Assembly: GCA_027307115.1 (NCBI GenBank)
Contig: DAHUXN010000044.1
Span: 1 to 46,116, forward strand
Source: Acidobacteriota bacterium
GTDB taxonomy: Bacteria; Acidobacteriota; Terriglobia; Acidiferrales; UBA7541
Direction: 5' to 3'
DNA length: 46,116 nucleotides
In this document: piece by piece, positions 41,821 to 46,116 of the stretch
Position numbering within the stretch: the stretch's first letter is position 1
Layout: each line of letters opens with the position of its first letter
The notes under the pieces: generated by a model
What the model saw: the letters and a program-made list of their open reading frames with translations, nothing else
Database searches by the model: none
What the model was told of the DNA's origin: nothing
Program-made: the position numbers and the translations under genes

Positions 41821-42297
41821 ATGGTCATCAACCGCCAGAGACGTGTATCTGTTGCTTCTCCTTCGTTGGAGCAATTCTTCGCTCGTGTCTCCAGGCTTTT
41901 GCATATTTCCCCCGGCGCAGCCACCGTATGCCTGGTCACCAACGCGCAGATCGCTCGCTGGAATCGCCTCTATCGCGGCAAAGCGAAGCCCACGGACGTG
42001 CTGTCGTTCCCAGCGGAAGCGGGCGCAAGAAAAAAGCGCGTCACGCGAAGGGTTTCTAAATCGTCGCGCAGCCCGCATTCTTTGGCGAATGGCAACAGTT
42101 CTTATTTGGGCGACATTGCCATCGCGCCTGCCGTCGCACGGCGCAATGCGCGCGAATCCGGCCGCGCGTTCGATGATGAAATGCACATTCTGATGCTTCA
42201 CGGCCTTCTTCATTTATTGGGATACGATCACGAAACTGACACCGGCCAAATGGAGCGGCTTGAGCTGCGTTTGCGCCGCCAACTGGGGATTCAATAA
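41821..42297 (+). CDS. ybeY: endoribonuclease YbeY
   Basis: A 158-residue metal-dependent RNase needed for 16S rRNA 3'-end maturation and 70S quality control. The zinc motif HGLLHLLGYDH (HxxxHxxGxDH) is at about 124-134. TDVLSFP at about 58-65 is the usual strand. Between it and LGDI there is an Arg/Ser-rich stretch of about 27 residues, a little longer than in E. coli YbeY. ATG 41821 lies 10 bp after the phoH stop; the stop is directly followed by the next gene. Confidence 0.92.
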   Translation: MVINRQRRVSVASPSLEQFFARVSRLLHISPGAATVCLVTNAQIARWNRLYRGKAKPTDVLSFPAEAGARKKRVTRRVSKSSRSPHSLANGNSSYLGDIAIAPAVARRNARESGRAFDDEMHILMLHGLLHLLGYDHETDTGQMERLELRLRRQLGIQ

Positions 42298-42300
42298 TAA

Positions 42301-43584
42301 ATGGGCTTGCTTTATTACACCATCGGAATTCTGGTGCTTGCCGCGGGCCTCACGGTCTTCGCGTATCTCGACCGCATTTACCGGCAACTGGGCCGCGTGG
42401 TCGCCGGGCCGGCGCACGCAAATCTGGACGCTTACGTAGCCGAAATCGAGCCGCGTTTGAGAATCGCCCGTTTCCGCGCGGCAGGGACGTTTAACCTTCT
42501 GGCGCGTCTCTGGCTCGTGGTCGTCTCCGTACTCACGGCGCGCGCCGTCATACTCTTCGCCGGCGAAACCTGGCAAATCGTCGCCGAGATGATTTTCTTC
42601 CTCGGCCTCGAAGTCATCGTGGGAATGCAATTTTTCCCCGCGCTGCTGCTCGCGCGAACCCGGGGCAAGTGGCTGATTCCGATTTTGCCAATCATCCGGC
42701 TTTTCGCCTGGCTGGTTTGGCCGATTCAAGCCGTCCTCGAATTTGCCATATCCCTGCTGCATATTTCCGACGAGCCCGATAGCGATGCAGTCCCCGATGA
42801 CCAGCACGCTATCGAGGCCATTGTCGACGCGGCCACGGAACAGGGCATCCTCGAACAAGATGAAGCGCGACTGATCGAGCAGGTTGTCGAATTCAGCGAC
42901 AAACGCGTCAGGGAAGTGATGACTCCGCGCCCCGACGTCGTCGCCATTCCCGCAAGCGCCAGCATCGAACAATTGCGCCGCGTATTGGTCGAAGCCAAAC
43001 TTTCACGTCTGCCCGTTTATGAAAACAATCTCGATGAAATTATCGGTATCGTGATCGCGCGCGATGTTTTGCAAGTCCCGGAAAGCGAATCCGCCCAGCG
43101 CACGGTGCGTGAGCTCGTGCGTCCCGCGCTCTTTGTCCCGGAGGCGAAAATGGGCTCCAGCCTGCTCAAGGAAATGCAGCGCAAGAGCCAGCAAATGGCC
43201 ATCGTGATTGACGAGTACGGTTCGATGGCGGGGATTGTTACTGCCGAAGATCTGGTGGAGGAGATTGTCGGCGAAATTGGCGAAGAGGATCGCCAGCCGG
43301 TTCCCGACGTCATTCGCGAAAGTTCCGGCAGCATGGTTCTTCGCGGCAGTCTGGCGGTGGAAAAGCTCGAGGAGTTGTTTGGCATCCACTTGAATGACCG
43401 AGATGTCGAATCCACGGCCGCGACGGTCGCTGGCCTGCTGAATCACATCGCCGGCCATGTCCCTGAGGCTGGCGAAAAACTCGATTACGACGGCTTGCAG
43501 TTCGAAGTCCTCGAAGCCAACCAACGGAAAGTCCTGCGGCTCCGCGCTCGACGCCAACCCGAAGCCCGCGCAGCACTCCCTTAG
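42301..43584 (+). CDS. CNNM/HlyC-CorC-family CBS-domain transporter
   Basis: A 427-residue membrane protein. N-terminal hydrophobic segments (about 4-22, 68-84, 90-115 and 120-140) represent the DUF21 membrane part. Two CBS domains (about 195-315; [15 protein letters not shown], then [20 protein letters not shown]) and a C-terminal CorC_HlyC domain (about 335-420) follow. Relatives act in Mg2+/Co2+ efflux. It starts 3 bp after the ybeY stop; phoH-ybeY-corC is a classic gene order. The membrane part is close to the usual form. Confidence 0.9.
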   Translation: MGLLYYTIGILVLAAGLTVFAYLDRIYRQLGRVVAGPAHANLDAYVAEIEPRLRIARFRAAGTFNLLARLWLVVVSVLTARAVILFAGETWQIVAEMIFFLGLEVIVGMQFFPALLLARTRGKWLIPILPIIRLFAWLVWPIQAVLEFAISLLHISDEPDSDAVPDDQHAIEAIVDAATEQGILEQDEARLIEQVVEFSDKRVREVMTPRPDVVAIPASASIEQLRRVLVEAKLSRLPVYENNLDEIIGIVIARDVLQVPESESAQRTVRELVRPALFVPEAKMGSSLLKEMQRKSQQMAIVIDEYGSMAGIVTAEDLVEEIVGEIGEEDRQPVPDVIRESSGSMVLRGSLAVEKLEELFGIHLNDRDVESTAATVAGLLNHIAGHVPEAGEKLDYDGLQFEVLEANQRKVLRLRARRQPEARAALP

Positions 43585-43693
43585 ATCACAAACGCAGTCT
43601 GACGCCTTGATATTTTCGCGCCTCGGGAGTAACTTTCAAATCCCATTTAGAAGCCGAGTTAAACACCCGGGAAATACCTCGCGGAGGCGCGCC

Positions 43694-44200
43694 ATGGCCA
43701 TTGATGTCCGAATCAGCGTGAACGGCAAAGAACACGAGAACAAAGTCGAGCCGCGCCTGTTGCTCGTGCACTATCTCCGGGACACGCTGGGCCTTACTGG
43801 CACTCACGTCGGTTGTGAGACCAGTCTCTGCGGCGCCTGCACTGTACTGCTCGACGGCAAGGCCGTGAAATCCTGCACCATGCTCACTGCGCAGGCCGAT
43901 GGCGCCGAAGTCACCACCATTGAGGGCTTGGCCGCGACCTGGAAGCCGAACGGCTCCAACGGCCATGGCGGCCTTCATCCCATGCAGGAGGGTTTCTGGG
44001 AGAAGCACGGCTTGCAGTGCGGCTATTGTACTCCGGGAATGATTCTCACCGCGGTCGCTTTGCTCAACGAGAATCCCAAGTCCAGCGAGTCCGAAATTCG
44101 GGGCGCCCTGAGCGGCAATTTGTGCCGGTGCACCGGCTATCAGAACATTGTGGAAGCAATTCAGTACGCGGCAACAAGAATGCAGGCCAAGGCCCGGTAA
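43694..44200 (+). CDS. [2Fe-2S] small subunit of a molybdenum hydroxylase (CoxS-like)
   Basis: A 168-residue subunit of the xanthine dehydrogenase/CO dehydrogenase family. The plant-type cluster Cys lie at about 41, 46, 49 and 61 ([11 protein letters not shown]...C), and the second cluster at about 109, 112, 144 and 146 (CGYC, CRC). It passes electrons from the molybdenum cofactor. GGAGG stands before ATG 43694. The large subunit gene follows after a hairpin-rich gap of 150 bp; a medium FAD subunit is not seen in this window. Confidence 0.93.
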   Translation: MAIDVRISVNGKEHENKVEPRLLLVHYLRDTLGLTGTHVGCETSLCGACTVLLDGKAVKSCTMLTAQADGAEVTTIEGLAATWKPNGSNGHGGLHPMQEGFWEKHGLQCGYCTPGMILTAVALLNENPKSSESEIRGALSGNLCRCTGYQNIVEAIQYAATRMQAKAR

Positions 44201-44254
44201 CGCGCTAATTGCGGTGTTTTTTTGCTGACGCCCGCACACGCGGTTTTTAGGGGG

Positions 44255-44306
44255 TCGGAGCTTCAGCTCCGACATAAAGGCGGAACTCAATCGGGGCTTT
44301 AGCCCC
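44255..44306. repeat. twin hairpins between the CoxS- and CoxL-type genes
   Basis: Two tight palindromes: TCGGAGCTTCAGCTCCGA (44255-44272) and GGGGCTTTAGCCCC (44293-44306). A looser outer pairing (AAAGG...AACT with AGTTCCTTT, about 44277-44321) surrounds the second. No T-run follows. The pair resembles REP-like intergenic repeats seen in Acidobacteria. It may set the ratio of the two subunits by shielding the upstream mRNA end. Confidence 0.75.
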
Positions 44307-44350
44307 TGAAGAAAGTTCCTTTCGACCACACTCGGTTTTGGAGGTCAACC

Positions 44351-46116
44351 ATGGCGACGGCGGCAAAATACGTTGGCAGGCCGATGAAGCGCAAAGAAGA
44401 CCCGCGCCTGATTCAAGGTCTCGCGCATTACGTCGACGACATTCAACTCGCGAACATGCACTACATGGCCGTTGTGCGCAGCCCGTACGCGCACGCCAAA
44501 ATCCGCTCGGTGGACGTTTCGAAAGCAAAATCCGCCCCAGGCGTCGTCGCGGTTCTCACGGGCGAAGACCTCCGCGGCGTCATCGGTCCCGTGCCGTGCG
44601 CGGCGCAAATCCCAGACATGAAGCCCGCCGTTCGCAACGTCCTCGCCACGGACAAAGTACGCTTTGTCGGCGAGCCGGTCGCCGTCGTTGTCGCAAACGA
44701 CCGCTACGCGGCGCGCGATGCCGTCGATCTCGTCGAAGTCGATTACGAACCTCTGACCGCCGTCGTTGACCCCGAAAAGGCCATCGCCAAAGGCTCGCCA
44801 AAGCTCTATGACAATTTCGCTGACAACGTCGCCTATCGCTGGGAACTCGAGGGCGGCGACGTCGCGGCCGCGTTCAAAAAGGCCGACAAAATTATCAAGC
44901 AGCGCATGGTCAATCAGCGCCTGATTCCCATGGCCATGGAGCCGCGCGGCGTCGTCGCCACGTTCGACCCGGGCGAGCCCAAATTGACCGTCTGGACTTC
45001 CACGCAGATTCCGCATCTCGTCCGCACGCAAGTTGGCGCGATGCTCGGTTTCTCGGAGACCTCGATTCACCTCATCACGCCGGAAGTCGGCGGCGGCTTT
45101 GGCAGCAAATTGAACGTCTACGCGGAAGAAGCGCTTTGCGCGCATCTCGCAATGAAAATCGGCAAGCCGGTGAAGTGGATCGAGTCCCGCCGCGAGAATT
45201 TTCAGGCCACGATTCACGGACGCGATTTCATCAATTACGTTGAACTCGCCGTCAAGCGCGACGGTACCATCCTCGGCGCGCGCTACAAAATCATCGCCGA
45301 CCTCGGCGCCTATTATCAGCTTTTGACTCCGCTAATTCCCACGCTCACCGGCCTGATGCTTTGCGGCAGCTACAAGATTCCCGCCATTCGCGTCGAAATC
45401 ACCGGAGCGCTCACAAATAAAATGGCCACTGACGCGTATCGCGGCGCGGGCCGTCCCGAGGCCACGTATTTCATCGAACGCGCCATGGATATTGTCGCCG
45501 CGGAATTGAAGAAAGACCCGCTTGAAATCCGTCGCAAGAATTTTCCGTCTCCGAAGGATTTTCCCTACGCCACGCCCACCGGCCTGATTTACGACACGGC
45601 CGCGTACGAAAAATGCTTGGACGCTGCGGCCAAATCCTCCGGCTACGCGAAACTTCGCAAAGAGCAGGCAGCGGCGCGAAAGAACTGGGAGAAGACTGGC
45701 AAGCTCGTGGGTATTGGCGTTTCGAGTTACGTCGAAATCTGCGCGATGGGCCCGTCGAGCGCCATGCCCGCCGGTGGCTGGGAAAGCGGCACGGTGCGCA
45801 TCGAGCCGACCGGGAAGGTGAAAGTGCTCACCGGTTCTTCGCCGCACGGCCAAGGCCAGGAAACTAGCTTCGCGCAAATTGCCGCCGACATGCTCGGCAT
45901 CGCGCCGGACGATGTCCTCATCGTGCACGGTGACACCAGCGAAGTGCCCTACGGCATTGGCACATTTGGCAGCCGAGCCACGGCTGTCGGCGGCACGGCG
46001 ATGTACAAGTGCCTCGAAAAACTCCGCGACAAATTGTCGAAAATCGCGGCGCACATTTTGCAGGTTGCTCCGGAGAAAGTGGTGTTTGGCGATCGCAGAA
46101 TTTGCTCGAAGGCGGA
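44351..46116 (+). CDS. molybdopterin-binding large subunit of a CoxL-like hydroxylase (partial, form II)
   Basis: 588 residues are present; the frame runs off the right edge, and full length should be about 780. GGAGG lies just before ATG 44351. The N-terminal half has VGRPMKRKEDPRLIQG, RSPYAHAKI and GEPVAVVVA. VGGGFGSK (about 247) and AYRGAGRPEA (about 361) are in place. In true CO dehydrogenase (form I) that loop reads AYRCSFR; AYRGAGR marks form II or related oxidases of unproven substrate. So CO oxidation should not be assumed. It is the molybdenum-cofactor partner of the small subunit upstream. Confidence 0.92.
   Translation, partial: MATAAKYVGRPMKRKEDPRLIQGLAHYVDDIQLANMHYMAVVRSPYAHAKIRSVDVSKAKSAPGVVAVLTGEDLRGVIGPVPCAAQIPDMKPAVRNVLATDKVRFVGEPVAVVVANDRYAARDAVDLVEVDYEPLTAVVDPEKAIAKGSPKLYDNFADNVAYRWELEGGDVAAAFKKADKIIKQRMVNQRLIPMAMEPRGVVATFDPGEPKLTVWTSTQIPHLVRTQVGAMLGFSETSIHLITPEVGGGFGSKLNVYAEEALCAHLAMKIGKPVKWIESRRENFQATIHGRDFINYVELAVKRDGTILGARYKIIADLGAYYQLLTPLIPTLTGLMLCGSYKIPAIRVEITGALTNKMATDAYRGAGRPEATYFIERAMDIVAAELKKDPLEIRRKNFPSPKDFPYATPTGLIYDTAAYEKCLDAAAKSSGYAKLRKEQAAARKNWEKTGKLVGIGVSSYVEICAMGPSSAMPAGGWESGTVRIEPTGKVKVLTGSSPHGQGQETSFAQIAADMLGIAPDDVLIVHGDTSEVPYGIGTFGSRATAVGGTAMYKCLEKLRDKLSKIAAHILQVAPEKVVFGDRRICSKA

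Noticed and set aside
44351-46116. Aerobic CO dehydrogenase (form I CoxL)
   Set aside because: The active-site loop is AYRGAGR, not AYRCSFR, so a CO-oxidising role is not supported.

Overview
This 46 kb window of moderately GC-rich chromosomal DNA most likely comes from an Acidobacteriota bacterium of the Terriglobia/Solibacter type. That is an inference from gene content and order, not from a marker gene: CarD next to tsaB, a psd-pssA-asd-like-lptE-holA string, a rfaE2-mfd-ppiC-yhaM-blaI-dusB string, a TPM/nucleotidyltransferase/LemA trio, a form II CoxL pair, and short hairpin repeats between genes. The cell is Gram-negative in outline (LptE, SurA/PpiC, heptose nucleotidyltransferase, phosphatidylethanolamine synthesis). 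There is no rRNA and no CRISPR array. One tRNA gene, tRNA-Leu(CAA), is present.

Layout. 1-7.8 kb: the tail of an unknown gene, a duplicated-domain exported protein, transhydrogenase sthA, a TPR protein, a small unknown protein, a HicB/HicA toxin-antitoxin pair, msrB, tRNA-Leu, then PilZ, GGDEF and XRE regulators. Three copies of a 58-bp palindrome lie in this part. 7.9-11.1 kb (minus strand): a geranylgeranyl-reductase-like flavoprotein with a thioesterase, and an overlapping arsR/VOC/exported-protein unit. 11.3-18.9 kb: one tightly packed plus-strand operon with LPS-heptose, transcription-coupled repair, periplasmic folding, RNA turnover, regulator and tRNA-modification genes. 18.9-30.2 kb: rsmI, fmdB, galU, a large secreted unknown, tsaD, a J-domain/beta-propeller gene pair, and hydantoinase/oxoprolinase A and B subunits.

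30.3-36.8 kb: carD is divergent from a long operon (tsaB, rimI, a small DUF465 gene, psd, pssA, a semialdehyde-dehydrogenase-like gene lacking its catalytic Cys, lptE, holA) that meets rpsT tail to tail. 36.9-37.7 kb: a dihydrofolate-reductase-like gene enclosed by perfect 20-bp inverted repeats with no transposase. 37.7-46.1 kb: a zinc-ribbon membrane protein, the TPM/NTase/LemA trio, phoH-ybeY-corC, and the CoxS/CoxL-type molybdenum hydroxylase subunits; CoxL runs off the end.

Most of the window is housekeeping. The signal most worth a second look is a family of short palindromic elements (three solo 58-bp copies between 2.7 and 5.8 kb) whose arms share their core with the ends of the 734-bp DHFR-like cassette at 36.9 kb. 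Together they look like solo and passenger-carrying forms of one non-autonomous mobile element family.
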